Source of the DNA: DASRIA01 sp963816975
Lineage (GTDB): Bacteria > Actinomycetota > Thermoleophilia > Solirubrobacterales > JBBDJG01
DNA: 64,000 bases
Reading direction: 5' to 3'
Assembly (NCBI GenBank): GCA_963816975.1
Contig: CAWFMD010000006.1
Span: 186,001-250,000, forward strand
The notes beneath the pieces are model-generated. The model was not told where the DNA came from and did not search any database. It saw nothing but the letters and a program-made list of their open reading frames with translations. Below, piece by piece: positions 41,597 through 50,997 of this stretch; position 1 is the first letter of the stretch, and each line of letters opens with the position of its first letter. A program made the position numbers and the translations under genes.

Positions 41597-43714
41597 TCAG
41601 GACGAGATCGTCACCCGGCGGACCTGCGAGGAGACGACCCGGCCGGACGCGTCGAGCGTCTGCAGCCTCACGCTGGCGCGCACGCGTCGCGTGCGCGCCA
41701 GCAGCCTGCGCGCGGGGCGTGACAGCCGCACGCGTATGGTCCGCGCCTCCCCGGCCCTGGCGGTGAAGCGCCGCGCGCCGAGCGACCGCCGTGACGTGGA
41801 CTCGAGCCGGGCCCTGCCGCGACACGCCGATGACCCCCTGCAGCGCACCTTCAGAGCCACCACCCCCGCACGCGTTGCCTTGGCCCGCCCGCCGAACACG
41901 GCGGTCACCCGTGCCACGGTCCTTGCCGATGCCGGGCCGGCCGCCGCGGGCGGGGGGACCGCGCCCTGGACCGCGCGGCCGGGCGCGGAACCCCCGGGCG
42001 GTTGCTCGACGGGCGGTTGCTCGACGGGTGGCTCCTCGACGGGGGGCTCCTCCGCCGGGGGCACGGTGGAGCTGACACCGGCCGCATACACATCGATCCG
42101 CGAGTCGGCGTCCGCGGCGACGAGCCGCTCCGCGGTGGCGAAGAAGACGCGGCCGCCATCGTCGGACATGTCCAGGAAGGTCGCTCCCGCGTTCTGCGTC
42201 CCACCCGACACCAGCTGCGTGACTCCGGCTGCGCGCGCATACAGGTCGGGCGCCGCGTCCGTGTCGGTGGGCAACAGCGCCTCGGCAGTCGAGAAGACCA
42301 CGCGCGATCCGTCGGTGGACACACCCTCGGCCGCCGCGGGAGCCGCACCGTTTCCGTTCTGGGTGCCGCGCGACACGAGCGTCGTGGTCGCGCCCGCGCG
42401 TTCGTACACGTCGACAGCACCGTCGGCGTCCGCCGTGGCGAGCCGCTCCGCCGTCGAGAAGAGCACCCGGCCGCCGTCCGCCGAGATCGAGTCCAGGAAG
42501 GCCGGCTGCCCGCCACTGCCGCCCACGGAGATCAACCGCACGACACCGTCCACGCGCTCGTAGACGTCGACGGCCTCATCGGTGTCGGCGGCAACGAGGG
42601 GATCGGCGGTCTCGAACACCACCCGTGCGCCGTCGTCCGACACGGCCAGGCCGGGACAGCCCTCGAATCGCGCACAAGCGTCGTGCGGCCCGTTGCCGGT
42701 TCCCGGCCCCGCGGACACGAGCGTCGTCACGCCGCCCGCGCGCTCGTACACATCGACGGCGGAATCCGTGTCCGCCGGCACCAGCGGCTCCGCGCTCGCG
42801 AACACCACGTGCGAGCCGTTCGCCGACACGCGCACGTCGCTGACCACGTCCTCGTTGACCGCCACCGGCCCGGCCCCCGCGGACACCAGGCGCAGCGTCG
42901 TGCCCGAAGCCTCGTAGAGATCAAGCGCCGCGTCCCCGTCACCGGGGGCCAGCGCCGCGCGCGTGCTGAAGAACGCGCGGGCACCGTCGCGCGAGACGGC
43001 GAGCAGCGCCGCGCCCTCGGCGCCGGTCGTCCCGGCCGACACGAGCGTCGTCGCGTCGCCGCTGCGCCGGTACACGTCCAGACAGTGCTCGGGAGCGAAC
43101 ACACATCCGGAGTCGAGATCGTCGAAAGTCAAGGACTCGGGCGTGGTGAAGAAGACCGGGTTGCCGCTCGACCCGGCCGCCAGGCCGAGGCATGCGAGTG
43201 CCGAGGGAGTCTCCGCGTCGCACGCATCCACCTGGAGGCTGCCGCTGGCCGCTCCGGTCGACACCAGGCGCACCTCGGTGGACCGTTGGTACACGTCCGA
43301 GGTGAGGTCGAGATCGTCGCGCGTCAGTGCCTCGAACGTGGCGAACAGCACGCGAGCACCGTCGCTCGAGATGTCCTGGAGGGTGGCGTCGAAGTTCCCG
43401 TTGCCGCCCGGCAGCCCCGTCGAGACCTGCGTCGTTCCCGCCGTCGTGTGCAGGTACACGTCCTTGCTGGCGTCCGTGTCGGTCGCGGCCAGCCGCTCGG
43501 CCGTCGCGAAGTAGGCGCGCGCGCCGTCGGCGGACGCGTCGAAGTCGAGGCACTGGATCGAGAGATCGCAGGCGTCATACGGGCCGTTCCCCCCGGTGGC
43601 CTGGCCCGCGGAGATCAGCTCGAGCGGCTCGACGGCGGCCTGTACGCAGGCAGGGGTGAGCAACGCGCCGAGGACGCCCAGGATCGATGCCGCCAAGCGG
43701 CAGCTGCAAACCAC
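41597..43714 (-). CDS. Secreted repeat protein, predicted beta-propeller
   Basis: Exported protein of 705 aa. Signal peptide 1-26 ends VQA. About eight full units and a ninth partial one of some 50-70 residues follow, each with a strand like DGARVFFATAE, an Asp-rich turn (DTDAAVDVYER) and a strand ending TTLVSAG. This is the look of WD40/TolB-like propellers. A Pro/Glu spacer (PVEEPPVEQPPVE) leads to a C-terminal domain of about 110 residues rich in Arg/Ala and ending with a strand pair, shared in style with the protein at 25973-28138. No catalytic residues recognised; binding or scaffold role likely. GTG start at 43714. Confidence 0.85.
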   Translation of the reverse strand: MVCSCRLAASILGVLGALLTPACVQAAVEPLELISAGQATGGNGPYDACDLSIQCLDFDASADGARAYFATAERLAATDTDASKDVYLHTTAGTTQVSTGLPGGNGNFDATLQDISSDGARVLFATFEALTRDDLDLTSDVYQRSTEVRLVSTGAASGSLQVDACDAETPSALACLGLAAGSSGNPVFFTTPESLTFDDLDSGCVFAPEHCLDVYRRSGDATTLVSAGTTGAEGAALLAVSRDGARAFFSTRAALAPGDGDAALDLYEASGTTLRLVSAGAGPVAVNEDVVSDVRVSANGSHVVFASAEPLVPADTDSAVDVYERAGGVTTLVSAGPGTGNGPHDACARFEGCPGLAVSDDGARVVFETADPLVAADTDEAVDVYERVDGVVRLISVGGSGGQPAFLDSISADGGRVLFSTAERLATADADGAVDVYERAGATTTLVSRGTQNGNGAAPAAAEGVSTDGSRVVFSTAEALLPTDTDAAPDLYARAAGVTQLVSGGTQNAGATFLDMSDDGGRVFFATAERLVAADADSRIDVYAAGVSSTVPPAEEPPVEEPPVEQPPVEQPPGGSAPGRAVQGAVPPPAAAGPASARTVARVTAVFGGRAKATRAGVVALKVRCRGSSACRGRARLESTSRRSLGARRFTARAGEARTIRVRLSRPARRLLARTRRVRASVRLQTLDASGRVVSSQVRRVTISS

Positions 43715-43799
43715 CCACTCAACCTAGCGCCCCGCGGCGGGTCGAGTAGCGGTCGCGGGGGACGAGGCCGCGCGGGATCCGCACTTAGGCGGCGCAGGT

Positions 43800-44315
43800 C
43801 TAGGTGATCGCGTTGCCGCGCGGATCGACCACGAGCCACGTGCCGCCGAACTCGGTGACGTCCTGGCACGTGATCTGGCCGGGCTTCGTGTCGGTGATGT
43901 AGTAGTAGAGAGGATGCCCGTTGTAGGTCACCTGGCGCCGCCCTCCGCGCCGCGGGGTGGTGCCCAGCCGACCGGCATCTGCGCCGCCGCGAGCGCGCGG
44001 CCTGCCGCTCGTCAGCACGGGCGGCCAGGCAACCGCGCACTGCCCGTAGCAGCGGCTCTTGGCGGTCCGCTCGCGCGTGAAGAGATAGATCGCGCGGCCG
44101 CGGCCGTCGAACAGCATCCGCCCATAGCGGCTGTTCATGGCCTTGACCGTCGTGCCACGGCGCTTGCTCGCGGTGCCCGCGGGCCGCGCCGGGGTCGCCG
44201 TGGTGGCGGTCGGCGCAGTGGTCGCGGAGGCGTCCGAGGAGCTGTCGTCTCCGCAAGCGGCCACGCCCAACACCAGCGTGGCGCACGCGGCGCCGAGTAG
44301 GAGGATCGTCCTCAC
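43800..44315 (-). CDS. Lipoprotein with secreted repeat of unknown function (COG4315-like)
   Basis: About 171 aa from the GTG at 44315. The signal and lipobox LGVAAC (Cys around 21) are followed by an Asp/Ser/Thr-rich linker. Two repeat-like segments contain the pattern YGRMLFDGRGRAIYLFTRE and YNGHPLYYYITD, plus a CYGQCAVAWPP core, as in the predicted lipoproteins of COG4315. Function unknown. An upstream ATG at 44351 would add 12 residues and spoil the signal; GTG is preferred. It lies 40 bases before the following dehydrogenase stop. Confidence 0.85.
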   Translation of the reverse strand: MRTILLLGAACATLVLGVAACGDDSSSDASATTAPTATTATPARPAGTASKRRGTTVKAMNSRYGRMLFDGRGRAIYLFTRERTAKSRCYGQCAVAWPPVLTSGRPRARGGADAGRLGTTPRRGGRRQVTYNGHPLYYYITDTKPGQITCQDVTEFGGTWLVVDPRGNAIT

Positions 44316-44354
44316 GCGTGTCACGCCTGTGCAGTCCGCGCGACCGACCATTTG

Positions 44355-46247
44355 TTACGGAACGAGCACACCCTGCCGGGCGAACGTCGCGTTCGGGGTG
44401 GTCGAAGCGACGCCGTCGGACCCGCCGTCCTGAACCTCGATCTGGCCCAGCTGCCAGATCGCGCGCTTGCCTTCCGGCACGACGCCGGGCACCACGGCGT
44501 CGGCCGTCGTGACCAGCGTGCAGGTCGATCCGATGGTCGTGCTGGCCGTGGTCGCGCAGGGCACCGTCGCCTCGAAGTCGCTGTCCTGGAGGGTGCCATG
44601 CTCGAACCCGGCCGGGCCGCCGTTGTCCTTGTCGGTCAGTCGCAGGGGCAGCCTCAGCTTGAGCTGGCCCGTGTAGTCGGGCACCCCGCCGGCGGTGCTG
44701 CGCACGTCGGTGATCGAGACCGTGATCGCAACGTCCGAGTCATCCGCGCCGCCCGGCACGCCGACGATCGCCTGGAGCCGCACGAACCCTGACGAGTTGG
44801 CCGGTGCGCCGTTGGCGTCGGGCGTCCCGACCGTCACGTGCGCCGACGTCTGCCCCGGCGGGTTGCACGAGGGGAACGCGAGCGCGGGACCGTGGGTGCG
44901 ATTCGGCGACGAGCACTGCTTGTAGGCCGGCACGAGGGTCACGCGCGTGGGCGTGGCGCCCTTGGGCCGTGGATAGCCGGCCCTGTCCGCGCCGTTGTAG
45001 ACGATGCGGTGCAGTTCGAGCAGGTCGCCCCAGAACATGTAGTAGAGCGCGTCCTTGGGCTGGAACGCCCCGAAGTTGAGGCTGTTGACGCCGTAGCTGG
45101 GGAAGTCGCTGCCGAACAGGATCTCGTTGTAGCCGCCCGCTCCGTTGGGCGACAGGCGGAACATCTTGCCGCACGAGAAGTCGGCGTAGATGTAGTCGTC
45201 GTCGTAGTCCAGCGGCCAGATGCCCTTGGGCACGAAATCGCCGCCCGTGATCGTCGCGCAGCCGGTCGTGTGCGCGTACGCGTGGATCGGGTTGGTCATC
45301 CCGGCGGGTGGCGGCCCGCAGTTCGTGGTCGAGCCGGTCGCGCAGAATCCCTCGCGCACGTTCCAGCCGTAGTCGGCCGTCGGCGCCAGCTCGTCGATCT
45401 CCTCCCACCGCAGCTCGCCCACGTCGTTGATGAACATGCGCGTGCCGTCGAAGTTCGGGTCCATGGAGAGGCGGTAGGGGTTGCGCAGGCCCCAGGCATA
45501 GGTCTCGCGACACTTGTTCCCGAGCGAAGTGCTGCCGTTCACGTTGCAGCGCGCCGTGCCTGCCCCTTGATAGGGGTTGGTGGGCGGGATGTCGCCGTCG
45601 CGGGTGATGCGCAGGACCTTGCCGAGCAGCACGTGCTGATCGCGGGATGCGTCGTTGGCCCCGAGGCAGTTGGTGGGCGTCTGCCAGTCGCAGCCGCCGT
45701 CACCGGTGCTGACGTACAGGTAGCCGTCCTTGCCGAACTCCAGGTCCGCGCCGATGTGGTACTGCGCGGGCGCCGGGATGTTGTCGATCAGGACCACCTC
45801 GCTGGCCTGGTCCATCTTGTCGGTGGCCGTGTTGTAGACGAACCGCGAAACGCGGTTCACCGGATGGTCGGCCTGACCGGTGGGGCAGATCCCGTCCTTC
45901 TTGTAGGTGTAGTACAGGTATACGTACTTGTTCGTCTCGAACTGGGGGTCGACCGCGATCGCCATCAGCCCCCGCTCCCCGTCGGAGCACGTGCGCGCCG
46001 AGATCGTCATCGCGGGCGACGGCACCGGGTCGAGCGCCCCGTTCTTGAAGAGGCGCACCACGCCGGGGAACCGCGCGATCAGGATGCCTCCGCCGGGCAT
46101 GAAGGCCAGGTCCATCGGCCGGTCGATGGGCGTCACGAGCTCGTCCGTGAAGCCTGGGGGCAGAGTCGGCGCCGCTTGTGCCGGCGGGGCGCCGAACAGC
46201 ACGACCAGCAGCGCCGCCGCGATGCACACGCGACTCCCCCGGATCAC
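44355..46247 (-). CDS. Secreted PQQ-type sugar dehydrogenase, second copy
   Basis: Exported protein of 630 aa. Signal peptide 1-26 ends AQA. Residues 30-415 form the glucose/sorbosone dehydrogenase propeller with PMDLAFMPGGGILIA and GADLEFGKDGYLYVSTGDGG. The C-terminal 200 residues (about 421-630) are not part of the dehydrogenase family but match the end of the acylase at 59110-62251, sharing AGYPRPKGATP, RTHGPALAFPSC and TVGTPD. GTG at 46247 has GGGGA 4 bases upstream and fits the signal; upstream in-frame starts would add a non-signal leader. Divergent from the PHP gene by 98 bases. Confidence 0.88.
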   Translation of the reverse strand: MIRGSRVCIAAALLVVLFGAPPAQAAPTLPPGFTDELVTPIDRPMDLAFMPGGGILIARFPGVVRLFKNGALDPVPSPAMTISARTCSDGERGLMAIAVDPQFETNKYVYLYYTYKKDGICPTGQADHPVNRVSRFVYNTATDKMDQASEVVLIDNIPAPAQYHIGADLEFGKDGYLYVSTGDGGCDWQTPTNCLGANDASRDQHVLLGKVLRITRDGDIPPTNPYQGAGTARCNVNGSTSLGNKCRETYAWGLRNPYRLSMDPNFDGTRMFINDVGELRWEEIDELAPTADYGWNVREGFCATGSTTNCGPPPAGMTNPIHAYAHTTGCATITGGDFVPKGIWPLDYDDDYIYADFSCGKMFRLSPNGAGGYNEILFGSDFPSYGVNSLNFGAFQPKDALYYMFWGDLLELHRIVYNGADRAGYPRPKGATPTRVTLVPAYKQCSSPNRTHGPALAFPSCNPPGQTSAHVTVGTPDANGAPANSSGFVRLQAIVGVPGGADDSDVAITVSITDVRSTAGGVPDYTGQLKLRLPLRLTDKDNGGPAGFEHGTLQDSDFEATVPCATTASTTIGSTCTLVTTADAVVPGVVPEGKRAIWQLGQIEVQDGGSDGVASTTPNATFARQGVLVP

Positions 46248-46345
46248 ATGGTCCCCACCCACCCAGCGAGCATACAGTCGAACCAGCCGTGCGTCTGCCC
46301 CATGGTTGCCGGGACTGCGGTTCAAGGTTAGGGTCCGGTCCGGGG

Positions 46346-48148
46346 ATGCTTCGCACCAGTCAGGGCACGGCGCGGTTGCTGTTGCCGCTTGCGGCTGCAT
46401 GCGCATGCCTGCTGGCGCCCACCGCGGCCGGCGGACACGCGATCGCCTTGCAGGCCCCCGCAGCGATGCTCGGCCCGTCGTCGTGCGGCGGCGCTGCGAT
46501 CGATCCCAGGCAGGTGTTCACGGGCGAATTCGGCTCCGAGCAGCAGGGCAGCTTCGTGCTGCTCCCGTTCGACGTTCCGGCCGGAACCACGGCGGTGCGC
46601 GTGAAGTACTGCTGGGACCCGCCGATCGGGCCGTTCACCCGCCACACGCTCGACCTCGGTCTCTACGAGGCGCGCGACTACCCGGGCGCGCTCTACGGCG
46701 AGGACGAGTTTCGCGGTTGGGGTGGCTCCAGCCACCCGGACGTGATCGTCTCGAACGAGGGATTCAAGAGCGAGGCCGACTACCTGGCGAACCCGCGCAC
46801 CAACGAGCCGGGCAAGACCACGCGCGGCTTCATCCCCGGCCCGATCAAGCCCGGTCAGTGGGCCGTCGAGCTGGGGCTTGCCGCGATCGTCCCGCAGTCG
46901 CTCGGCGACACGGACGGAAAGGTCGGCTGGCGCGTCGAGATCCAGCTGTCCAACGACCCGGCATTCGCGGACGAGCCCTACCGGCCCGCCCCCTACGACC
47001 GCATGCCGGCGAAGCGGGGCAAGGCGTGGTACGCGGGCGACTTCCACGTCCATGCCGAGCACTCGGCGCTCGGCGACGCAACCATGACGGAGACGTTCGG
47101 CTTCGCTTTCAAACCGCTGTCCGAGGGCGGCGCGGGCCTGGACTTCATCACGCTCTCGGACTACGTGGTGCCGAGCGCGTGGGGCGAGATCGGGAGGTAT
47201 CAGGGCAGCTACCCCGGCAAGCTGATCGCGCGCAGCTCGGAGGTGATCACGTACCGCGGCCACACCAACAACCACACGAGCGCGCGCTATGTCGACTACC
47301 GCACGGGTCCGATCTTCGAGCTCGCGACCGACGGCTCGCTGGTGCCGAAGCGCCTGCCGCGCCCGCCGCGCAGGCTGTTCGACGACGTACACCGCGCGGG
47401 CGGCTTCACGCAGATCAACCACCCCACGATCTTCCCGTCCACCGACCCGTTCTTCCAGCAGTTCTGCCGCGGCTGCCCATGGGACTACACGGACGAGGAG
47501 ACCGACTACTCGAAGGTCGACGCGATCGAGGTGTCGACCGGACCGCCGCCGCCCACCAACCCGTTCACCCTGCAGGCGATCCAGTTCTACGAGCGCGTGC
47601 TCGGCCTGGGCCACAGGATCGCCGCGGTCGGGTCGAGCGACTCGCACAACGCGGGGCGTGCGGCGGGATTCCTCTCACCGCAGGCCCCGGTGGGCACGGC
47701 AACGACCGTCGTGTACACCGACCGGTTGTCCGAGCGCGGCATCCGGGACGGCGTCGAGGACCGGCACACGTACGTGAAGGTGGTCGGCAACAAGGGGCCG
47801 GACGTGCGGCTCGCGGCCAGGGTGCGCGGCCGGCACGGCGACCGCGGGATCATCGGCGACGTGGTGCGCGGCGGCGCAGCCGACTTCATCGCGGAGGTGC
47901 TGAACGGCCTCGACGCGACCAAGCCGGACCCACTCGTGCTGAAGATCGTCAAGGACGGCGCCACGATCCTCACCGATACGGTCACGAGCGCCGACCACGT
48001 CTTCGCGTTCCACGCGGCCGAGCACGGCCGCTACCGGTTGCAGCTCGAGCGCGGCCCCACGATCGAGGTCGTCTCGAGCCCGATCTGGTTCGAGCCCCGG
48101 CGCAAGCGCCACGCGCGCGACGGCGGCCACGACGATGATGATGATTAG
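46346..48148 (+). CDS. Exported CehA/McbA-type PHP-fold metallohydrolase
   Basis: Secreted 600-aa protein. Signal peptide at about 1-28. The PHP-like metal site contains DFHVHAEHSALGDA, the DFITLSDYVV strand, GHTNNHT, INHPTIF and GSSDSHNAG, in the order found in CehA/McbA family hydrolases, which include carbaryl-type ester/amide hydrolases. The C-terminus ends with a His/Asp-rich tail (HDDDDD), possibly metal-binding. Faces the second PQQ dehydrogenase across a 98-base gap in which I found no clear promoter, and ends 6 bases before the convergent acyl-CoA synthetase. Confidence 0.87.
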   Translation: MLRTSQGTARLLLPLAAACACLLAPTAAGGHAIALQAPAAMLGPSSCGGAAIDPRQVFTGEFGSEQQGSFVLLPFDVPAGTTAVRVKYCWDPPIGPFTRHTLDLGLYEARDYPGALYGEDEFRGWGGSSHPDVIVSNEGFKSEADYLANPRTNEPGKTTRGFIPGPIKPGQWAVELGLAAIVPQSLGDTDGKVGWRVEIQLSNDPAFADEPYRPAPYDRMPAKRGKAWYAGDFHVHAEHSALGDATMTETFGFAFKPLSEGGAGLDFITLSDYVVPSAWGEIGRYQGSYPGKLIARSSEVITYRGHTNNHTSARYVDYRTGPIFELATDGSLVPKRLPRPPRRLFDDVHRAGGFTQINHPTIFPSTDPFFQQFCRGCPWDYTDEETDYSKVDAIEVSTGPPPPTNPFTLQAIQFYERVLGLGHRIAAVGSSDSHNAGRAAGFLSPQAPVGTATTVVYTDRLSERGIRDGVEDRHTYVKVVGNKGPDVRLAARVRGRHGDRGIIGDVVRGGAADFIAEVLNGLDATKPDPLVLKIVKDGATILTDTVTSADHVFAFHAAEHGRYRLQLERGPTIEVVSSPIWFEPRRKRHARDGGHDDDDD

Positions 48149-48154
48149 CGCGCG

Positions 48155-49867
48155 CTAGGCGTACAGGCGCTCGATCTCCGCGGCGTACTTCTCCGCGATC
48201 GGCTTGCGCTTCAGTTTCATCGTGGGAGTCAGCTCATCGCCGCCGGGCTGCCACTCGTCGCCGAGCACCGCGAACCTCTTGATCTGCTCGACGCGCGAGA
48301 GATGGGAGTTGGCCTCGTCAACGGCGGCCTTGATCGCGTCCTGCACGCGCTGGTCGGCGGCCAGCGCGGCCGGCGAGCCGTCCGCCAGCCCGTGCTCCTT
48401 CGCGAACGCGGCGCTGACGTCCGGATCGAGCACGATCAGCGCCACGTTGTACGGCCGCCGGTCACCGATCGCCACCGCCGTGCCGATCAGCGCATGCGCC
48501 GACTTCAGGCGTGCCTCGATGTTCACCGGCGACATGTTCTTGCCGGCGGCGTTGATGATCAGCTCCTTCTTGCGATCGACGATCTTCACGTAGCCCTCGT
48601 CGTCGATCTCCGCGATGTCGCCGGTGCGCAGCCAGCCGTCGGCATCGAGCGCCTCGCGGGTCTTCTCCGGGTCGCCCCGGTACCCGGTCATCACGATCTC
48701 ACCGCGCACCAGCAGCTCGCCGTCATCGGCGAGCTTCAGCTCGACGCCCTGCAACGGGGTGCCGCACGTCCCGACCTTGATGCGCCCCGGCGGGTTGATC
48801 GTGGCGCAGGAGGAGGTCTCCGACATCCCCCACAGCTCACAGATCGGCAGGCCCAGGGCATCGAAGTATGTGAGCACTTCGACCGGCGTGGGCGCAGCGC
48901 CCACGACCAGCCACGCGACCTGGTCGAGCCCGAGTTTCTCCCTGATCGCCGCCTTGTGCTCCGCGGGCAGTGCCGCCGGGTCGGTCACGCCCTGAGCCTC
49001 CAGCCCCGCTTTCAGCTTCTCCCAGATACGCGGCACCGAGCCCCACGCCGTGGGCCGCACCTCGGGCAGGTGCTCGATGATCGAGCGCGGGTCCGAGAGG
49101 CACGTGAGCGTGAAGCCGAACACCATCAGGGACTGGTAGTGCGATGCCCACCGGTCCGCGACGTGCGCAGAGGGCAGGAACGAGATGATGCGCCCGCCCG
49201 GCTTGGTGGGGAGCCGGTCCGCCACCCCCCGGATTTCCGCCATCAGGTTTCGATGGGTGAGCTGCACGCCCTTGGGCGGGCCGGTCGTGCCCGACGTGTA
49301 GATCAGGGTCAGGACGTCGTCGGGCTCGACCGCGCGCCAGGCCGCCTCGAAGTCGAAGTCCGCGGCGCCCATCTGCTCCACTTGCGCGAGCGAGACGGTG
49401 CCTTCGTCCCCGTCGCCATCGACGAGCACGACGTGCTCGAGCGCGGGCGAGTTCCGCTGGGCCGCGAGCACCACCGGCAGGAACCGGCGCTCGGTGATCA
49501 CGACGCCGTTTTGCGCGTTGCCGAACAGGAACTCGACCTGAGCGGGGGTGCAGGTGTTGTAGACCGAGAAAGCGGTCGCGCCCAGGTGCATCGCGCCTGT
49601 ATCGGCGACGTTGAACTCGGGCCGGTTGGCGAGCATCAGAGCGACCGTGTCGCCGCGGCTGACACCCATGCTCGCGAGCCCGGCCGCGATGTCGCGCACG
49701 CGGCGCGCGAACTCGGCCCACGTAATCGACACTTCGTCCCCCGGAGTGCGCAGCGCGACGTCGTGCGGCCGCTCGGCGGCGGTGATCTGGAACGCCTCAC
49801 ACAGAGTCGCAGCCGCGAGCGCGGCGGGCTGCTCCGCGGAGACCTGGTCGACGGTCCCGCTCTCCAT
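48155..49867 (-). CDS. Long-chain acyl-CoA synthetase (AMP-forming)
   Basis: Acyl-activating enzyme of 570 aa. The P-loop YTSGTTGPPKGV (about 192-203), the A5 motif ELWGMSETS and the A7/A8 motif GWLRTGDIAEIDDEGY and VDRKKELI are present, typical of FadD15/long-chain fatty-acid CoA ligases. It makes acyl-CoA from free fatty acids, ATP and CoA, linking salvage to membrane-lipid synthesis and the desaturases. ATG at 49867; an in-frame GTG lies two codons upstream. Ends 6 bases from the convergent PHP gene. Confidence 0.94.
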   Translation of the reverse strand: MESGTVDQVSAEQPAALAAATLCEAFQITAAERPHDVALRTPGDEVSITWAEFARRVRDIAAGLASMGVSRGDTVALMLANRPEFNVADTGAMHLGATAFSVYNTCTPAQVEFLFGNAQNGVVITERRFLPVVLAAQRNSPALEHVVLVDGDGDEGTVSLAQVEQMGAADFDFEAAWRAVEPDDVLTLIYTSGTTGPPKGVQLTHRNLMAEIRGVADRLPTKPGGRIISFLPSAHVADRWASHYQSLMVFGFTLTCLSDPRSIIEHLPEVRPTAWGSVPRIWEKLKAGLEAQGVTDPAALPAEHKAAIREKLGLDQVAWLVVGAAPTPVEVLTYFDALGLPICELWGMSETSSCATINPPGRIKVGTCGTPLQGVELKLADDGELLVRGEIVMTGYRGDPEKTREALDADGWLRTGDIAEIDDEGYVKIVDRKKELIINAAGKNMSPVNIEARLKSAHALIGTAVAIGDRRPYNVALIVLDPDVSAAFAKEHGLADGSPAALAADQRVQDAIKAAVDEANSHLSRVEQIKRFAVLGDEWQPGGDELTPTMKLKRKPIAEKYAAEIERLYA

Positions 49868-49911
49868 CCTCACGGCAAACAGTAACCGACGCGTCTCGCC
49901 GCCGCCGCGGT

Positions 49912-50973
49912 TCAGTCCCGGGCGCAGGCGGTGCCCGAGGTGCGGAACGCGTCGGCGTGATCGGCGAACAGCACCACCGCGCCGCGCGCGCGCTCGCCGG
50001 CCCGGGGATTCGTGCGGCACACCGTCCAACGACCCCTGCGCAGGGAGCCGCCCGCGAGCCGCACGACCCGGTGGCGCAGCCCGGCTCCGTCGAGGATCGC
50101 GCGCGCCTCACGCAGCGGCGCGGCGAGCAGGTCCGGCACCACGCCGGGGCGCCGCCGGGCGAACACGGCGCCCGCGGCGCGTGCCGGGCGGTCCCGCCGC
50201 ACGGTCACCGCCCGGGTGCGCACCCGGCCCGCGGCCGATGCGCTCACGCGGATCCGATTGCGCCCCCGATGCAGCGCGACGGTGCGGGCGAAGATGCCGT
50301 CGCGCACGCGCGCGGCCCGTCCCGCCACGCGGACGACGGCATCGTCGCCGACGACGATCCCGCGCACCACGACATACGGCGCGCGCACCTTCTGCGCGGG
50401 CAACGGCGCCAGCACGTCGACGTCGAGCCCCGCCGCGCCGGCGTCCGGCCGCGCGGTGGAGCGGCGCGGCTGCCCCGGCAGGGTGGCGCGCGCCAGCGCG
50501 ACCGCACCGCCACGCGCCGCGGCTGCTCCCACGCCGCGCGCGGACAGCTGGTAGATGAACAGCCGCTCGGCCCGCAGCACGAACAGCTGGCGGAAGTCGC
50601 TGATCCAGTAGGCACCGGCCGGTCCCTGCGCATCCGCGTCGCCGAGCGCCTCGATCGGCCGGGGGCCGCGCCCGGGGTCGTTGGAGCTGAGCGCGGCCTC
50701 GGTCACGCGGTAGAAGTAGCGGCGTCGTACGTCCGGCGCACTGTCGACGTTGAGGCGCACGTTGATCCCCCGGCCGCGGTACGCGCAGATCGACTGGTCC
50801 AGCGACTCGGTGCTGCGCCGGCGCAGCACGATCTCGGTGGCACCCGCCCCGCGCAGCGCGGCGACGACCTGCTCGTCGCCCAGCAGGTCGCACGCGGTCT
50901 GCTGGACCGCGGAGTCGCCGCACCCGGCCACGAGCACGCACGGTGTCACGAGGGCGATCGCGAGCCGGCGCAT
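49912..50973 (-). CDS. Lipoprotein with PASTA-like C-terminal domain
   Basis: 353 aa. Lipobox LVAGC (Cys18) then a 150-residue cysteine-containing domain (TACDLLGDEQV, SICAYRG) like DUF3558-type lipoprotein domains, a bacterial-Ig-like strand region (about 195-255) and a C-terminal segment resembling a PASTA unit (PDLLAAPLREARAILDGAGL). It is exported and anchored at the outer face of the membrane; function unknown, perhaps cell-wall binding. Arg-rich throughout. The ATG start is well placed by the signal. Confidence 0.8.
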   Translation of the reverse strand: MRRLAIALVTPCVLVAGCGDSAVQQTACDLLGDEQVVAALRGAGATEIVLRRRSTESLDQSICAYRGRGINVRLNVDSAPDVRRRYFYRVTEAALSSNDPGRGPRPIEALGDADAQGPAGAYWISDFRQLFVLRAERLFIYQLSARGVGAAAARGGAVALARATLPGQPRRSTARPDAGAAGLDVDVLAPLPAQKVRAPYVVVRGIVVGDDAVVRVAGRAARVRDGIFARTVALHRGRNRIRVSASAAGRVRTRAVTVRRDRPARAAGAVFARRRPGVVPDLLAAPLREARAILDGAGLRHRVVRLAGGSLRRGRWTVCRTNPRAGERARGAVVLFADHADAFRTSGTACARD

Positions 50974-50997
50974 TCGCGCTCCGATCGTAGCTGGGGG

